A stretch of 64,000 nucleotides of DNA from Gemmatimonadota bacterium (GCA_028873815.1 JAPPNN010000063.1:1-64000), one strand, 5' to 3'; numbered from the stretch's first letter, positions 52,759 through 63,739 are shown. Made by a program: numbers and translations. The notes: a model not told the origin generated them from the sequence alone.

Positions 52759-54059
52759 CGCCTCAGCACCTCGTCGACCCGGCGAGCAACGTCCGCCGCA
52801 CTCGAGGCCAGATCCTCTCCCGCGAGCAACCGCCGGTCCATGATCTCCACCGCCAGCGCCTCCACGCGAGAGAAATCCCGAACATGGGCGCCCCACGTCA
52901 GCCTGGCCCCCTCCACCAGCGAAATGAACGCGGCCTCCACCCCCGTGGTGTCCCGCGCCGCAAATTCCGCCGCCACATCGGCGCGGGAGGGGATGGCCAG
53001 CCCGGAGCGCGCGCGGATCCGCTGCGCTTCCGGAGATGCGAGGAAGCCGGCCAGGTCGATGGCCTGACGCAGGTTGGCCGCGTTCGGCGGCACCGCCCAC
53101 CCGGAGGCGTAAAGCACGCTGGTCGCCGCGCCTTGGGATGGATGATGGGGAATCCGGACGATCGCCAGGTCCAGTTCGCCCGCGTCCACGAGGTCCCGGA
53201 AGACCGGCAGCGTCCAGTGACCGGACAGCAGGAACGCCTGCCCGCCCGAGGCAAAACGGGCCTCCCGGGCCGGGTCTCCCTGCTGCACGAACTGGGCGCC
53301 GGGGGTCAGTCCGTCCTCCGCGAGGCCGGTCAGGAAGGCGTATGCGTCCACCGCGGCGGGGGCGTCCATGAAGCCCGACGCGGCGTCGCCCTCGGGAGAC
53401 AGGATGTCCCCGCCGGCGGACCACACGAAGGGCACCCACTGGTAGAGGTTGCGCGGAAAGTCGAAGCCGTAGACGTCCGGCCTGCCGTCCCCGTCGGAAT
53501 CGATGGTGGCCGCGTCGGCCGCGCGCCGGAAATCGTCCCACGTCCATTCCGCGCTCGCGGGCAAGTCAATGCCTGCACGGGACAGCACGCCGCGGTTGGT
53601 GTACAGCACCATCGGCGTGAAATCCTTGGGCAGCGCGAAGAGCGAGCGGCCTCGTCGAAAGGCGTCCAGCACCTGCGGGAAGACGCTGTCGGCGCGGAAC
53701 CCGAGCGCCTCCTGGTACGGCTCGAAGTCGACCGCCAGCCCGCGGTCCACGAAGGTGGGAATGTCCGGTGAGTCGAGCAGGTAGACATCGGGAGGGCGAC
53801 CCGCCGCGATCGAGGTCAGAAGCCGCTCCTCATAACCGTTCGGCGCCGATTCAAGCACGACGCGCGTGCCCGGGCGCAGGGCCTCGTACCGGTCGGCGAC
53901 CCGTTGCTCGATCTCGAGTTCGTTGCCCCCCGCCCAAAGCGCGACCCGCAGGGTAACGGCGGCGGGTGGCGCGGGAGAGCAGGCCGCTCCTGCGAGGAGG
54001 AGCACGGCGGCAAGCCTCGAGAGTCGGGCCAGATGTTGACACATATAGTGGAATCTCAA
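52755..54059 (-). CDS. Sugar ABC transporter solute-binding lipoprotein
   Basis: The 434-residue protein has a signal peptide with lipobox AGAAC (Cys about 27). It continues as a family 1 extracellular solute-binding protein (LWAGGNELEIEQRVADRYEA, PDVYLLDSPDIPTFVDRG, LYTNRGVLSRAGIDLP, ATSVLYASGWAVPP). It delivers an oligosaccharide to the two permeases encoded next. Its ATG overlaps the ATPase stop. The substrate is unknown, though the glycosidase at the head of the operon suggests an alpha-glucan oligosaccharide. Confidence 0.9.
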   Translation of the reverse strand: MRFHYMCQHLARLSRLAAVLLLAGAACSPAPPAAVTLRVALWAGGNELEIEQRVADRYEALRPGTRVVLESAPNGYEERLLTSIAAGRPPDVYLLDSPDIPTFVDRGLAVDFEPYQEALGFRADSVFPQVLDAFRRGRSLFALPKDFTPMVLYTNRGVLSRAGIDLPASAEWTWDDFRRAADAATIDSDGDGRPDVYGFDFPRNLYQWVPFVWSAGGDILSPEGDAASGFMDAPAAVDAYAFLTGLAEDGLTPGAQFVQQGDPAREARFASGGQAFLLSGHWTLPVFRDLVDAGELDLAIVRIPHHPSQGAATSVLYASGWAVPPNAANLRQAIDLAGFLASPEAQRIRARSGLAIPSRADVAAEFAARDTTGVEAAFISLVEGARLTWGAHVRDFSRVEALAVEIMDRRLLAGEDLASSAADVARRVDEVLRR

Positions 54060-55183
54060 GTATCACGCAATAGATGAATGGGACGAGGCGCGGGCCCCAT
54101 GCGGCTGCCATCGGGGCCAAAGAGGTGGGTTCTCTCCCAGGCGACCGAGATGTGCACAGGGTCGCCCGGACTGACACGCACCGACGGTGACGCCCGCACG
54201 ACCCACGCGGCGTCGGCCGGCCCGTCCAGATGAACACGCTGCTCGCTGCCCAGCGCCTCGATACGCAGGACGGTGGCTGTGGAATCGGGCTGCCGAACTG
54301 CAGGAGTGATGTCAGGCTGCGGTCCCTGTGGTGCGATCGCGAGATCCTCCGGGCGCACCGCGAGCGTTGCGGCGTCGAGAGGCCGCTCCGGCGCGAAACG
54401 GAAGGGTCCACCCGTCAGGCTGCCGTCGGCCTCGCGGGAGAGTCGGAGCCGGTTGATGGGGGGAGATCCCACGAAGGTCGCGACGAAGAGGTTCGCGGGC
54501 TGACGGTAGATCGCGTCGGGCGTACCCACCTGGAGAATCCTCCCCTGGTCCATCACCGCCACGCGCTGGCCCAGGGAGAGCGCCTCGGTCTGATCGTGGG
54601 TGACGAAGATCATGGTCGTGCCGAGACGCCGATGCAGGGCCGCGATCTCGTCGCGGGTCCGCAGCCGCAAACCCGCGTCGAGGTTGGACAGCGGCTCGTC
54701 GAAGAGGAAGACGCCGGGATCGCGGACCATCGCGCGGCCCAGCGCCACACGCTGCTGCTGTCCCCCGGACAATTGGCCGGGACGGCGGGACAGCAGGTCC
54801 TGGAGCCCCAGCACCCTGGCCGTCCGGTCCACCCGCTCCTCGATCTCGGCCCTGTTCGTGCCGCGCACGCGAAGGCCGAAACCCAGGTTCCCCGCCACGG
54901 TCATGTGCGGGTACAGCGCGTAGCTCTGGAAGACCATCGCAACGTCGCGGTCGCCGGGGGCGACGTCGTTTACGGGACGCTCGCCGATCAGGACTTCGCC
55001 GCCGTCGGGCTCCTCCAACCCCGCAATCAGGCGCAGCAAAGTGCTCTTCCCGCACCCCGACGGTCCGACCAGCGCCATCAGCTCGCCGGGACGGACCTCC
55101 AGGTCGGCGGCGGCGACCGCGGTCACGGCTCCGAACCGCTTTTCCACGCCCCTGAGGGTGACGCCGCGCGGTGCGGGGGTCAT
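54056..55183 (-). CDS. Sugar ABC transporter ATP-binding protein, MalK/UgpC-type
   Basis: The 375-residue ATPase shows Walker A (GPSGCGKST), the Q-loop (VFQSYALYPHMT), the signature LSGGQQQR, Walker B (VFLFDEPL) and the H-loop (FVTHDQTEAL). A C-terminal MalK-type regulatory TOBE domain follows (about 240-375). It powers the two permeases encoded downstream. ATG at 55183 overlaps the glycosidase stop (ATGA). In related systems such domains can also bind regulators; nothing here shows that. Confidence 0.93.
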   Translation of the reverse strand: MTPAPRGVTLRGVEKRFGAVTAVAAADLEVRPGELMALVGPSGCGKSTLLRLIAGLEEPDGGEVLIGERPVNDVAPGDRDVAMVFQSYALYPHMTVAGNLGFGLRVRGTNRAEIEERVDRTARVLGLQDLLSRRPGQLSGGQQQRVALGRAMVRDPGVFLFDEPLSNLDAGLRLRTRDEIAALHRRLGTTMIFVTHDQTEALSLGQRVAVMDQGRILQVGTPDAIYRQPANLFVATFVGSPPINRLRLSREADGSLTGGPFRFAPERPLDAATLAVRPEDLAIAPQGPQPDITPAVRQPDSTATVLRIEALGSEQRVHLDGPADAAWVVRASPSVRVSPGDPVHISVAWERTHLFGPDGSRMGPAPRPIHLLRDT

Positions 55184-57555
55184 GGCCACGGGACCCGGAG
55201 GGGGCGGTCGCGCGGGCCGTCGTGGCGCCGTCCGTCCACCGTCAGCGCGGCGCGGTCCCCCGTCAGCTCCACCGAGACGGAGTGCCCGCGGGCCTGCACG
55301 GGGCCCATCGCGACATCCCGGAGGCCGTGCGGCAGGGGCCACACCTGCGCACGTTCGTGATCGATGTCCAGTCCCGCGATTCCGCGCGCCATCAGGTCCA
55401 GCACCCAGGAATGCTGATAGTCGTCGATCCCGCGAAACGTACAGGCGCGGCCCGTGTGCGGATTGTAGTGCTCGTAGCAATTGGGGCGGACAGGATCGCC
55501 GCCGATGAACATCATGCGCACGAACCGCGTGAGCATGTCGGCGGCCAGCGCGCCCGCCCGGCGATTGCCCCGCCCCCAGAACCGCAGCAGCCCCTCGATC
55601 ACGTGGCTCGTGGTCATGGGCCAGACACGACCGTTCCAGGGACAATTCCGCCGCTTTCCGCGCCAGACTCCGTCGGCCGAGAAGCGAGGGTCGTCCACGC
55701 TGGACGAGGGAACGGGGTAGCGCGTCCCGAAGGTTGCCGGGTCTTCCAGGTGATCCATCATCGCACCGAGACGGGATTCATCCACCAGATCGGTGAGCAT
55801 CGGATAAAAGCCGACGGCGGCCTTGACTCCCGTACGCTCAAGGGTACGCCCGTCCAGATCGGTGAAGATACGCGCCTCGGACGACCACATGCGCCCGCGG
55901 ATCGCGTCGCCGGTGCGCGATGCCAGCGACCGCCACCGGGGCCGGTCCCCCTCACGGCCCAGTTCGCGTGCGATCTCGTCGAGCGCGCGGAAGAGCAGGT
56001 ACGCGTACACGGTGACGTCGACGCCCTTCAGACGCAGGCGCGGCTGCCACCCGGCGGTGTCGGCGTGCGGATCGACGGCCATGTAGCGGGACATGTACTC
56101 CTGGCCTGTTTCGAAGTGGTTGACGACCGTGAACATCCCCGAATCCTCGGGGTCGCGCGACCGGTTGAGCCACCCGGCGTACCGGCACAGCCCATGGTAG
56201 CATCGCGCGAGACGGACCGGGTCGGGGTGCATGCGGTGCACGGCCAGGACCGTGTCGCCCCAGTTGGCGTGGTAGAAGTCGGTGCGCTCGAGATGGCTGC
56301 CGTAGAGCCGCCCGTGCAGGGAGCCGTCCTCCTTCTGGTTGTCGAGGAAGTTGAGGATCGATCCCCACGCCTCGCTCCCGCCCGCGCGCCACCGCATCTC
56401 CATCATGTGGCACTGCGCGCTGTAGGTGATCGGGACGTGGAAGTACCCGGGTCCCTCGGCGATGGCGGGGTGCCGTATGTTTCCCCAACGGCCGTCGATG
56501 CGGTTGAGTCCCAGCCCATGGATGCGGTAGTCGAAGTAGCGGTCGAGGTGCGGGTCGCCGGAGCGGAAGGCGGGGAAGCCTGCGAAGAAGGACCGCCACG
56601 GGCGGGTTGGCCGGGGCGGTTTGTTGGCCGGTCGGCGTGGGCCGCCGGTTGCGGGGATTCCGGGCGCAAGCCGCATGCGCAGGCTGATCGGCCGGTCGCC
56701 GCGGATCGGGACTGCCACGGCCACCCAGACCCATCCGACCGTGTCTTCGGGGTCGATTGCATCGTCAGGGCCGATTGCGTCGTCCGGGGACGGTTCGGTC
56801 CGCGCGAGGGCCGGTGCCGGATGGGGACCCTCGGCAAACGGGGACAGCTCCCAGTCCGGGGACGAGCCTCCCTCCGAGGCGACGATCCGGTGCCAGGCAG
56901 GGGTCGGATCGCCCGAGAGTTCCATGGTTATGGGGAGCTCCCGATTCGCGCGATCCCGGACCGTCCGGACCCACGTCGCGCCCGTTGCCGACGCGCCCAC
57001 GCCGGTCGTGGTGCGCACCCGGGTCGTTGTGCGCAGTGGCTGCGCGGTGAACGCGACGAGCCAGCCCTTCGCGGGTGGCGCCAGGGTCCACGAGGACTCG
57101 AGACGGCCGCCGGGCAGAACGCGCCGGTCCTCGGTGGCCGCGAGCGAACCGGCTTGCGCGCACCACCGCGTGGTGAGGCGTCCCGGGCGCCAGCGTGACG
57201 CGTGCCCGGCGGTCCCGATCTCCGGCTCGAGTGCGATCTCGTGACCTTCGGCGTCCAGCAACGCCACCGAGAAGCACGGCCCGAGTTCGTAGTGCAGCAG
57301 ATGGACGGGATCCCAGAAGCCAGGCTTGTGCAACCATCGCGGGAAGGGCGGCGCCCACACGACACCGTCCAGCCCGCCCAGGAACCATTTATCGGGACGG
57401 GCGAGTGCGGCGATGCGGTCTTGGGCGGCTGGAAGCGTCAACTGGCTATTGTCTTGCGCGCCTGCCCGGAATGCTCGTGCGCGTCCGGTGCGCGAGAACA
57501 GGCACGCTGGCAGTGGTGTAGAACCGGTGTCGTGCAACTGGTGATCCGCCATCAT
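55180..57555 (-). CDS. GH63/MGH1-type glycosidase heading a sugar ABC operon
   Basis: The roughly 791-residue cytoplasmic-looking enzyme has a beta-rich N-terminal region and a six-hairpin catalytic domain: YRIHGLGLNRIDGRWGNIRH, DFYHANWGDTVLAV, GMFTVVNHFETGQEYMSRYM, RNCPWNGRVWPMTTSHVIEG and CYEHYNPHTGRACTFRGIDD. It is likely an alpha-glycosidase. ATGs at 57555, 57552 and 57591 are possible; 57591 would overlap the rel start, so I used 57555. Its stop overlaps the MalK-type gene, so the hydrolase and transporter are co-expressed to process imported oligosaccharide. Confidence 0.83.
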   Translation of the reverse strand: MMADHQLHDTGSTPLPACLFSRTGRARAFRAGAQDNSQLTLPAAQDRIAALARPDKWFLGGLDGVVWAPPFPRWLHKPGFWDPVHLLHYELGPCFSVALLDAEGHEIALEPEIGTAGHASRWRPGRLTTRWCAQAGSLAATEDRRVLPGGRLESSWTLAPPAKGWLVAFTAQPLRTTTRVRTTTGVGASATGATWVRTVRDRANRELPITMELSGDPTPAWHRIVASEGGSSPDWELSPFAEGPHPAPALARTEPSPDDAIGPDDAIDPEDTVGWVWVAVAVPIRGDRPISLRMRLAPGIPATGGPRRPANKPPRPTRPWRSFFAGFPAFRSGDPHLDRYFDYRIHGLGLNRIDGRWGNIRHPAIAEGPGYFHVPITYSAQCHMMEMRWRAGGSEAWGSILNFLDNQKEDGSLHGRLYGSHLERTDFYHANWGDTVLAVHRMHPDPVRLARCYHGLCRYAGWLNRSRDPEDSGMFTVVNHFETGQEYMSRYMAVDPHADTAGWQPRLRLKGVDVTVYAYLLFRALDEIARELGREGDRPRWRSLASRTGDAIRGRMWSSEARIFTDLDGRTLERTGVKAAVGFYPMLTDLVDESRLGAMMDHLEDPATFGTRYPVPSSSVDDPRFSADGVWRGKRRNCPWNGRVWPMTTSHVIEGLLRFWGRGNRRAGALAADMLTRFVRMMFIGGDPVRPNCYEHYNPHTGRACTFRGIDDYQHSWVLDLMARGIAGLDIDHERAQVWPLPHGLRDVAMGPVQARGHSVSVELTGDRAALTVDGRRHDGPRDRPLRVPWP

Positions 57556-57589
57556 ATCACAACCCTGATTCCCCTGATAGATTGGGCAC

Positions 57590-59794
57590 ATGGCGACGAC
57601 GGCGGCGGCTCAACGCACCACGACGATCCGGGGGTTTCCGCGCCCTCTGGCACGGGCCATGGAACAGTACGCCGACCGTCTCGACATCGACACGATTCGC
57701 GCGGCCTACGAGTTGGCGGACGAGGCGCACGCGGGGCAGCGCCGGGCGTCGGGGGAGCCCTTCATCAACCACGCGGTGGAGGTCGCGACGATCGTCGCCG
57801 AGCTGCAGCTCGACACCGCTTCCGTGATCTCGGCGCTCGTCCACGACGTCGTGGAGGACACGGTCGTCTCGATCCACGGGATCCGCGAGATCTTCGGGGA
57901 GGAGGTGGGCGCGATCGTCGACGGGGTCACCAAGATCGGGAAGGTGCGCTTCCGGTCGAGCACCGAGCGGCAGGTCGAGAACTATCGCAAGCTGCTGCTC
58001 TCCATGGCGCAGGACGCGCGCGTGATCCTGGTGAAGCTGGCGGACCGCTTGCATAACATGCGTACGCTCGAGCATCTGCGGCCCGGCAAACAGAAGCCCA
58101 TCGCGCGGGAGACGCGCGAGATCTACGCTCCGTTGGCGCACCGGCTCGGCATGGCGGCAATCAAATGGGAGCTGGAGGACCTGGCCTTCAAGTTCCTCGA
58201 TCCCGAGTCCTACGACGGCCTCCGCAAGCTGGTGCGGCAGCGGCGGCGCGCCCGTGAGCGGCACATCCTGGAGATGCAGCGCCCGCTCGAGGACGCGTTG
58301 CGAGTGGCGGGGGTGCCGGGCGAGGTAACGGGGCGTCCCAAGCACCTCTGGTCGATCCACCGCAAGATGGTCACCCAGGACCGGAGCTACGACGAGATCT
58401 ACGACCTCATGGCGCTGCGCGTGATCACCGATTCGGTCGCGCACTGCTACGCCGCTCTGGGCATCATCCACGGCCGGTGGACACCGATTCAGGAGCGCTT
58501 CCACGACTACGTGGCGACACCGAAGTCGAACATGTACCAGTCCATCCACACGACCGTGTACGGCCCCGGGGGACGCAGGTACGAGGTGCAGATCCGCACC
58601 GGGGAAATGCACCGCACCGCCGAGTTCGGGATCGCGGCCCACTGGCGGTACAAGGCCGAGGGGAAGGAAAGCGGGGTCGACGACGCCCTCACCTGGTTCC
58701 GCCAGGTCCTGGAATGGCAGAAGGACGCGAGTGAACCGGAGGAGTTCATGGAATTCCTCCGCATGGATCTCTTCCAGGGCGAGATCTTCGTATTCACCCC
58801 GAAGGGCGAAGTGAAGCAGTTGCCGGTAGGATCGTCGCCCATTGATTTCGCGTTCTCGGTACACACCGAAGTCGGGCTCCACTGCGCGGGCGCCAAGGTG
58901 AACGGACGCATCGCGCCCCTGTCGCGGCAGCTGGCCAGCGGGGACTCGGTGGAGATCATCACCAACCCGCGCCAATGGCCCAACCGCGACTGGCTGGGCT
59001 TCGTGAAGACCTCTCGCGCGCGCACCAGGATCCGGCAGTGGATCCGCCGCGAGGAATTCGACCGCGCCCGGCGGCTCGGCCAGGAGCTTTTCCAGCGGGC
59101 GCTGCGCAAGGCCAGGCTATCCAGGCCCAACGACGACGAGACGCTCCGGGTAGCCCGAAAGCTGGGGTACAGGAGCTTCGACGAGGCGCTGGCCGCGCTG
59201 GCCCGCGGCGACATCGGGCCTTCGGCCGTCATCCGCGGCTTCTATCCGGACGAGGATCCGTCCCAGGTCGTGAAACGGTCGCCCTCCGCGCTGGAACGGA
59301 TCGCCGAGAAGATTCGCAAGTCGAACCGCGGCGTGACCATTCAGGGGATGGACAACCTGATGATCCGCTACTCCCAGTGCTGCCAGCCCGTCCCCGGGGA
59401 CAAGGTGATCGGGTACATCACGCGGGGCCGCGGCATCTCGATTCACCGGACCGACTGTCCGAACGTCCTCAACCTCAACGAGGACCCGGAACGGCGGGTC
59501 GAGATCGAGTGGCGGGCCGAGCGCGGAGACCGGTTCTTCGTACATCTGCACATGGAGGGGACCGACCGGCGGGGCCTGCTGGGCGACGTGGCCAGGACGA
59601 TCAGCGAGACGGCGACCGACATCCAGCATGCGGATATGCGCGGCACGGACGGCGGCATGACCGCCGCATTCGTCGTGGAGGTGCAGGACCTCAATCATCT
59701 GAAGCGCGTCATGCAGGCCGTGCAGCGCGTGAAGGGAGTGGTCTCCGTGGTGCGGCGCGAGAGCATCCACGAGAGCGAACTCTTCGATGCCTGA
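57590..59794 (+). CDS. rel: RelA/SpoT-family ppGpp synthetase/hydrolase
   Basis: The 734-residue long RSH protein controls the stringent response. The HD hydrolase domain has [20 protein letters not shown] and HDVVEDT. The synthetase domain has [16 protein letters not shown] and [14 protein letters not shown] ([14 protein letters not shown]), a zinc-finger/CC region ([20 protein letters not shown]) and ACT ([18 protein letters not shown]) domains follow. The intact HDxxED supports hydrolase activity. It is divergent from the glycosidase operon across a very short gap (34 nt), so promoters overlap coding DNA. Its end overlaps uvrB by 8 nt. Confidence 0.95.
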   Translation: MATTAAAQRTTTIRGFPRPLARAMEQYADRLDIDTIRAAYELADEAHAGQRRASGEPFINHAVEVATIVAELQLDTASVISALVHDVVEDTVVSIHGIREIFGEEVGAIVDGVTKIGKVRFRSSTERQVENYRKLLLSMAQDARVILVKLADRLHNMRTLEHLRPGKQKPIARETREIYAPLAHRLGMAAIKWELEDLAFKFLDPESYDGLRKLVRQRRRARERHILEMQRPLEDALRVAGVPGEVTGRPKHLWSIHRKMVTQDRSYDEIYDLMALRVITDSVAHCYAALGIIHGRWTPIQERFHDYVATPKSNMYQSIHTTVYGPGGRRYEVQIRTGEMHRTAEFGIAAHWRYKAEGKESGVDDALTWFRQVLEWQKDASEPEEFMEFLRMDLFQGEIFVFTPKGEVKQLPVGSSPIDFAFSVHTEVGLHCAGAKVNGRIAPLSRQLASGDSVEIITNPRQWPNRDWLGFVKTSRARTRIRQWIRREEFDRARRLGQELFQRALRKARLSRPNDDETLRVARKLGYRSFDEALAALARGDIGPSAVIRGFYPDEDPSQVVKRSPSALERIAEKIRKSNRGVTIQGMDNLMIRYSQCCQPVPGDKVIGYITRGRGISIHRTDCPNVLNLNEDPERRVEIEWRAERGDRFFVHLHMEGTDRRGLLGDVARTISETATDIQHADMRGTDGGMTAAFVVEVQDLNHLKRVMQAVQRVKGVVSVVRRESIHESELFDA

Positions 59795-61775
59795 ATTCGA
59801 GATTCGGGCCCCCTTCGAGCCGCAGGGCGACCAGCCCAGCGCGATCATCGAACTGGGCGAAGGCCTGCGGGCCGGAGCACGCTTCCAGACGCTGCTGGGC
59901 GCGACGGGGACCGGGAAGACCCTGACGATGGCCCACGTCATCGCCGAGTCGAAGCGTCCCACCCTGGTCATGTCGCACAACAAGACGCTTGCCGCCCAGC
60001 TCTACGGCGAACTCAAGTCGCTGCTTCCCGCCAACGCCGTCGAGTACTTCGTCTCGTACTACGACTACTATCAGCCCGAAGCCTACGTCCCCGCGACCGA
60101 CACCTACATCGAGAAGGATGCGTCCATCAACGAGGACATCGAGCGGCTGCGGCTGCGCGCCACGTCCTCGCTGATCGAGCGTCGCGACGTGGTCGTCGTG
60201 GCCTCGGTGTCCTGTATCTACGGCCTGGGCAATCCCATCGACTACCGGGGATTGATGCTCCACCTCGAAGTCGGCGAGGAAGTCCCACGCCAGCAGATCC
60301 TGCGGGGTCTGGTCGACATCCTGTACAAGCGGAACGACATCGCCTTCGAGCGCGGCGCCTTCCGGGTCCGCGGCGACACGATCGAGGTGTTCCCGGCCTA
60401 CGAGGAGCAAGCGATCCGGATCGAACTCTGGGGCGACGAGATCGAGCGGGTCACCCGCTTCGACCCGCTCACCGGCGAGACCATCGCCAAGCTGGAGCGA
60501 ACCTCGATCTATCCGGCGTCGCACTACGTGACGCGGCAGCGCACGATCGAGGAGATGGCCCCGCTGATCCGGGAGGAGATGGCGGCGCAGGTGGAGACGT
60601 TCAAGGCGGCGGGACTCCTGCTGGAGGCGCAGAGGATCGAGTCGCGCACCAACTTCGACCTGGAGATGATGCTGGAGATGGGGACGTGTCCGGGCATCGA
60701 GAACTACAGCCGCTACACGAGCGGGCGGGAGCCGGGGGAGAGGCCGGCCTGCCTTCTGGATTTCTTTCCCGAGGACTTTCTCCTGATCGTCGACGAATCC
60801 CACGTGACCATTCCGCAGCTTCACGGGATGTACAAGGGCGATCGGTCGCGCAAGGAGACGCTGGTGCAGCACGGATTCCGTCTGCCTTCGGCGATCGACA
60901 ACCGTCCGCTGCGCTTCGAGGAGTGGCGGTCGCTGCTGAACCAGGTCGTTTTCGTCTCGGCGACCCCCGGTGACTACGAACTGGAGCAGAGCGGGGGGGT
61001 CGTGACCGAACAGATCATCCGTCCCACGGGGCTTGTGGACCCGCCGATCGACGTGCGTCCCGTGCGCGGCCAGGTGGACGACCTGCTCGCCGAGATCCGG
61101 GAACGGGCGGAGAGGGACGAGCGGGTCCTGGTCACCACCCTGACCAAGCGCATGGCCGAGGACCTCTCGGAGTACTTCCAGTCGGTCGGGGTCAAGGTGC
61201 GGTACATGCACGCCGACATCGACGCGATCGAGCGGATGGAGATTCTGCGCGCGCTGCGCCTGGGGAGAATCGACGTGCTCGTGGGCATCAATCTGCTGCG
61301 CGAGGGGCTCGACCTGCCCGAGGTCTCGCTGGTCGCGATCCTGGACGCCGACAAGGAGGGATTCCTGCGCAACGCCCGCTCCCTGATCCAGACCGTGGGC
61401 CGCGCGGCGCGCAACGCGAACGGCAAGGCGATCCTCTACGCGGACACCATCACGGGGTCGATGCGGGTGTGCCTGGACGAGACCGGGCGCCGCCGGCGCG
61501 TACAGATCGCGCACAACGAGCGGCACGGGATCGTCCCGAAGACCATCCGCAAGAGCGTCGAGCAGATCGAACTGTCGACCCGGGTGGCCGACGCGCGCGA
61601 CAAGCCCGTTGCCAAGGTGGCGGAGCCGGCGCCTGGCTACACGGACGAGGTCGACTCGGAAGCCTTCGTGAAGATCCTCGAGGAAGAGATGGCCAAGGCG
61701 GCGGAGGCGCTCGACTTCGAGAGGGCGGCCGCGCTGAGGGACCAGCTGTTCGACCTCAAGGCGGCGGTGGGGTGA
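59787..61775 (+). CDS. uvrB: Excinuclease ABC subunit B
   Basis: UvrB verifies DNA damage in nucleotide excision repair. The 662-residue product begins with [11 protein letters not shown] and Walker A GATGTGKT. It has the beta-hairpin [12 protein letters not shown], helicase motifs ([36 protein letters not shown]), and the C-terminal UVR motif ([20 protein letters not shown]). Length and order are standard. It overlaps rel by 8 nt and tsaE by 4 nt (GTGA). Confidence 0.97.
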   Translation: MPEFEIRAPFEPQGDQPSAIIELGEGLRAGARFQTLLGATGTGKTLTMAHVIAESKRPTLVMSHNKTLAAQLYGELKSLLPANAVEYFVSYYDYYQPEAYVPATDTYIEKDASINEDIERLRLRATSSLIERRDVVVVASVSCIYGLGNPIDYRGLMLHLEVGEEVPRQQILRGLVDILYKRNDIAFERGAFRVRGDTIEVFPAYEEQAIRIELWGDEIERVTRFDPLTGETIAKLERTSIYPASHYVTRQRTIEEMAPLIREEMAAQVETFKAAGLLLEAQRIESRTNFDLEMMLEMGTCPGIENYSRYTSGREPGERPACLLDFFPEDFLLIVDESHVTIPQLHGMYKGDRSRKETLVQHGFRLPSAIDNRPLRFEEWRSLLNQVVFVSATPGDYELEQSGGVVTEQIIRPTGLVDPPIDVRPVRGQVDDLLAEIRERAERDERVLVTTLTKRMAEDLSEYFQSVGVKVRYMHADIDAIERMEILRALRLGRIDVLVGINLLREGLDLPEVSLVAILDADKEGFLRNARSLIQTVGRAARNANGKAILYADTITGSMRVCLDETGRRRRVQIAHNERHGIVPKTIRKSVEQIELSTRVADARDKPVAKVAEPAPGYTDEVDSEAFVKILEEEMAKAAEALDFERAAALRDQLFDLKAAVG

Positions 61776-62401
61776 AGCCCACGGCGGAGACCGGCGAGGA
61801 CCGCGCGCCGACCGGGGACGCGGAGGCGTCCGTTTGCGCGGATCGTGGCATCACGCATCTGACCGAGGACGAACTGGTTGCATGGGGCCGCCGGATCGGA
61901 GCCGCGGTGACGGTGCCGATCTTTATCGGCCTGATCGGGCCGCTGGGCGCGGGCAAGTCCGTTCTTGCAAGGGCCGTGGCGCGCGGTGCCGGTGTCGAGG
62001 GCGCCCTGCCGTCGCCGACCTTCAACATCGTGTTCCGGTATCCGGCCTCCGGGCGGCGACAGAGCGGGTCGCCGCGAAGAGATCGCCGGCGGGTGCGTGG
62101 ACGGCGGCGGGTGGGCGGGCGCGGAGCCGGCAACGGGGCGGCCGTCGTGCACGCCGACCTCTTCCGCATCGCCTCGGTGCAGGAGTTGGCCGCGATCGGA
62201 TGGGAGGACATGGTGGCCGACCGCAGGGCCATCGTTCTGGTGGAGTGGTGCCGGCGGGCCGGAGACGAACTGCCGCAGGACCGGTGGGAAGTCACACTCG
62301 ACTTCGTCGACGACGATGCGCGGCGCGCGGTGCGGGTCGAGCGCGTGGGAGAGCCTTCCCCCCTTCCGGGCTTCCGCGTGGCCCGCGAGGCGTTGGAATA
62401 G
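61772..62401 (+). CDS. tsaE: tRNA t6A biosynthesis ATPase TsaE
   Basis: TsaE is the ATPase of the TsaB-TsaD-TsaE complex that makes N6-threonylcarbamoyladenosine in tRNA. Walker A is GPLGAGKSV and the switch segment is [13 protein letters not shown]. Between that and the conserved VVHADLFRI lies an Arg/Gly-rich insert of about 27 residues ([19 protein letters not shown] and on) that is unusual for Tsa[14 protein letters not shown] is the conserved end. GTG at 61772 overlaps uvrB (GTGA). tsaB is 29 nt downstream, as expected for the pathway. Confidence 0.9.
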   Translation: MKPTAETGEDRAPTGDAEASVCADRGITHLTEDELVAWGRRIGAAVTVPIFIGLIGPLGAGKSVLARAVARGAGVEGALPSPTFNIVFRYPASGRRQSGSPRRDRRRVRGRRRVGGRGAGNGAAVVHADLFRIASVQELAAIGWEDMVADRRAIVLVEWCRRAGDELPQDRWEVTLDFVDDDARRAVRVERVGEPSPLPGFRVAREALE

Positions 62402-62430
62402 CGCTCGGCTTTGTCCACGGAGTGCCAGGT

Positions 62431-63228
62431 ATGCGGGTGACCAAACGTGCACCGGATGGTCCCGTCGTGGCGATCGAGACCTCGGGCAGGTTGGGATCGG
62501 TCGCGGTGGCGATGGGCGGGATCGTTGCGGCACGCCGCTTTCTGACCGGGCGCGCGGGACACGCGTCGGGTCTGGTTCCGGCAGTGCAGGAGGTGCTCGA
62601 GGAGGCCGGGTCCGGTCTGGCACAGGTCGCGGGCGTCGTGGCCGGGGCCGGGCCGGGTTCCTTCACGGGGGTCCGGATCGCGGCGGCCGCGGCAAAGGGG
62701 CTCGCGTCGGGTCTGGGCGTGCCCCTCTACGCGACCTCCAGCCTGCGCGCGGCGTCGTTCGCGTTGGAGGCCTTCGAGGATGACCCTCGGGAACTCGTGG
62801 ATGCGGTCGCGGAGGCGGGGCCTGGAACGGATGCCGATTGGGACGGCGCGGCCATCGCCGGGAGAGGCCATGAACGGGCCGAGGGAGCGTGCCGTGAACG
62901 GGAGGTGCGTTACGTGCTCTTCGACGCTCGGAACGGTCGCGTGTACGGCGCCTGCTACGACGTGGGGGCGACTGGACCGGCCGAGGTGACGGCACCGCAT
63001 GGCGGCACGATCCTGGAGGTGCTCAACGGACGGCCTCCCGAGGGGACGCGCTTCGTGGGGGATGGCGCGGCGGCCCATGCGGCGCTGATTCACGCCGCCG
63101 GGTACGAAACACGGCCGGCCCCGGCCGGGGTTGCCATCGCCGACGCCGTGGTGAAGTGCTGCCGCTGGGAGCCGGTCGATATCGCCGATTGGCAGCCCGA
63201 CTACATGAGGGAATGGAGACCCGGATGA
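62431..63228 (+). CDS. tsaB: tRNA t6A biosynthesis protein TsaB
   Basis: TsaB is the catalytically inactive Gcp-like partner of TsaD. The 265-residue product has VVAIETSGRLGSVAVA and the signature GAGPGSFTGVRIAAA. It is longer than usual owing to an acidic/Gly insert at about 115-150 (DAVAEAGPGTDADWDG). ATG at 62431 follows GGAG. It sits between tsaE and rimI in a common housekeeping order, with ATGA overlap to rimI. Confidence 0.92.
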   Translation: MRVTKRAPDGPVVAIETSGRLGSVAVAMGGIVAARRFLTGRAGHASGLVPAVQEVLEEAGSGLAQVAGVVAGAGPGSFTGVRIAAAAAKGLASGLGVPLYATSSLRAASFALEAFEDDPRELVDAVAEAGPGTDADWDGAAIAGRGHERAEGACREREVRYVLFDARNGRVYGACYDVGATGPAEVTAPHGGTILEVLNGRPPEGTRFVGDGAAAHAALIHAAGYETRPAPAGVAIADAVVKCCRWEPVDIADWQPDYMREWRPG

Positions 63229-63683
63229 CGGCGCGGGTCTCCGTGCGGCGGGCCATTCGTTCGGATCTGGCTGCCATCCGCAAGATCGAGGAGACGTCCT
63301 TCTCACGTCCCTGGAAGAGCGAGACCTTCGATGAGCTGCTCGGAGCGCCCGGGATGGAAGTGCTCGTCGCGGTTGCGGGGGCGGAGGTGGCGGGCTATGC
63401 CGTGCTGATCGTCCGTGAACGGGAGGCCGAACTGGCCAACCTTGCCGTGAGCGGCCCCCACCGCGGCGAGGGGATCGGTCAGGCTCTGGTGGCGCGTGCG
63501 ATCGAAGTCTGCGGTGGGCACGGAGCATGCAGGATGCTGCTGGCGGTGCGGGCGTCCAACGGCGCGGCGATCCGTCTGTACCAGCGCTACGGGTTCAGGA
63601 CAATCGGCAGCCACGGCTCCTATTACGAGGATCCCTCGGAAGACGCTTGCATCATGCTGCTCACACTGCCGGAGGAATGCTGA
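63225..63683 (+). CDS. rimI: Ribosomal-protein-alanine N-acetyltransferase RimI
   Basis: RimI is a GNAT acetyltransferase that in E. coli acetylates the N-terminal Ala of S18. The 152-residue product has VRRAIRSDLAAIRKIEETSF, the acetyl-CoA loop (LAVSGPHRGEGIGQALVARA) and LLAVRASNGAAIRLYQRYGF. Standard length. The ATG at 63225 overlaps tsaB by 4 nt; an in-frame ATG at 63213 is possible. The neighbourhood tsaE-tsaB-rimI is common in bacteria. Confidence 0.92.
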   Translation: MTARVSVRRAIRSDLAAIRKIEETSFSRPWKSETFDELLGAPGMEVLVAVAGAEVAGYAVLIVREREAELANLAVSGPHRGEGIGQALVARAIEVCGGHGACRMLLAVRASNGAAIRLYQRYGFRTIGSHGSYYEDPSEDACIMLLTLPEEC

Positions 63684-63739
63684 CGGGGGTTCTCGTTTCG
63701 CGGTGAGCGGCTAACTTTCGACGCAGGTACTGCAACCGA

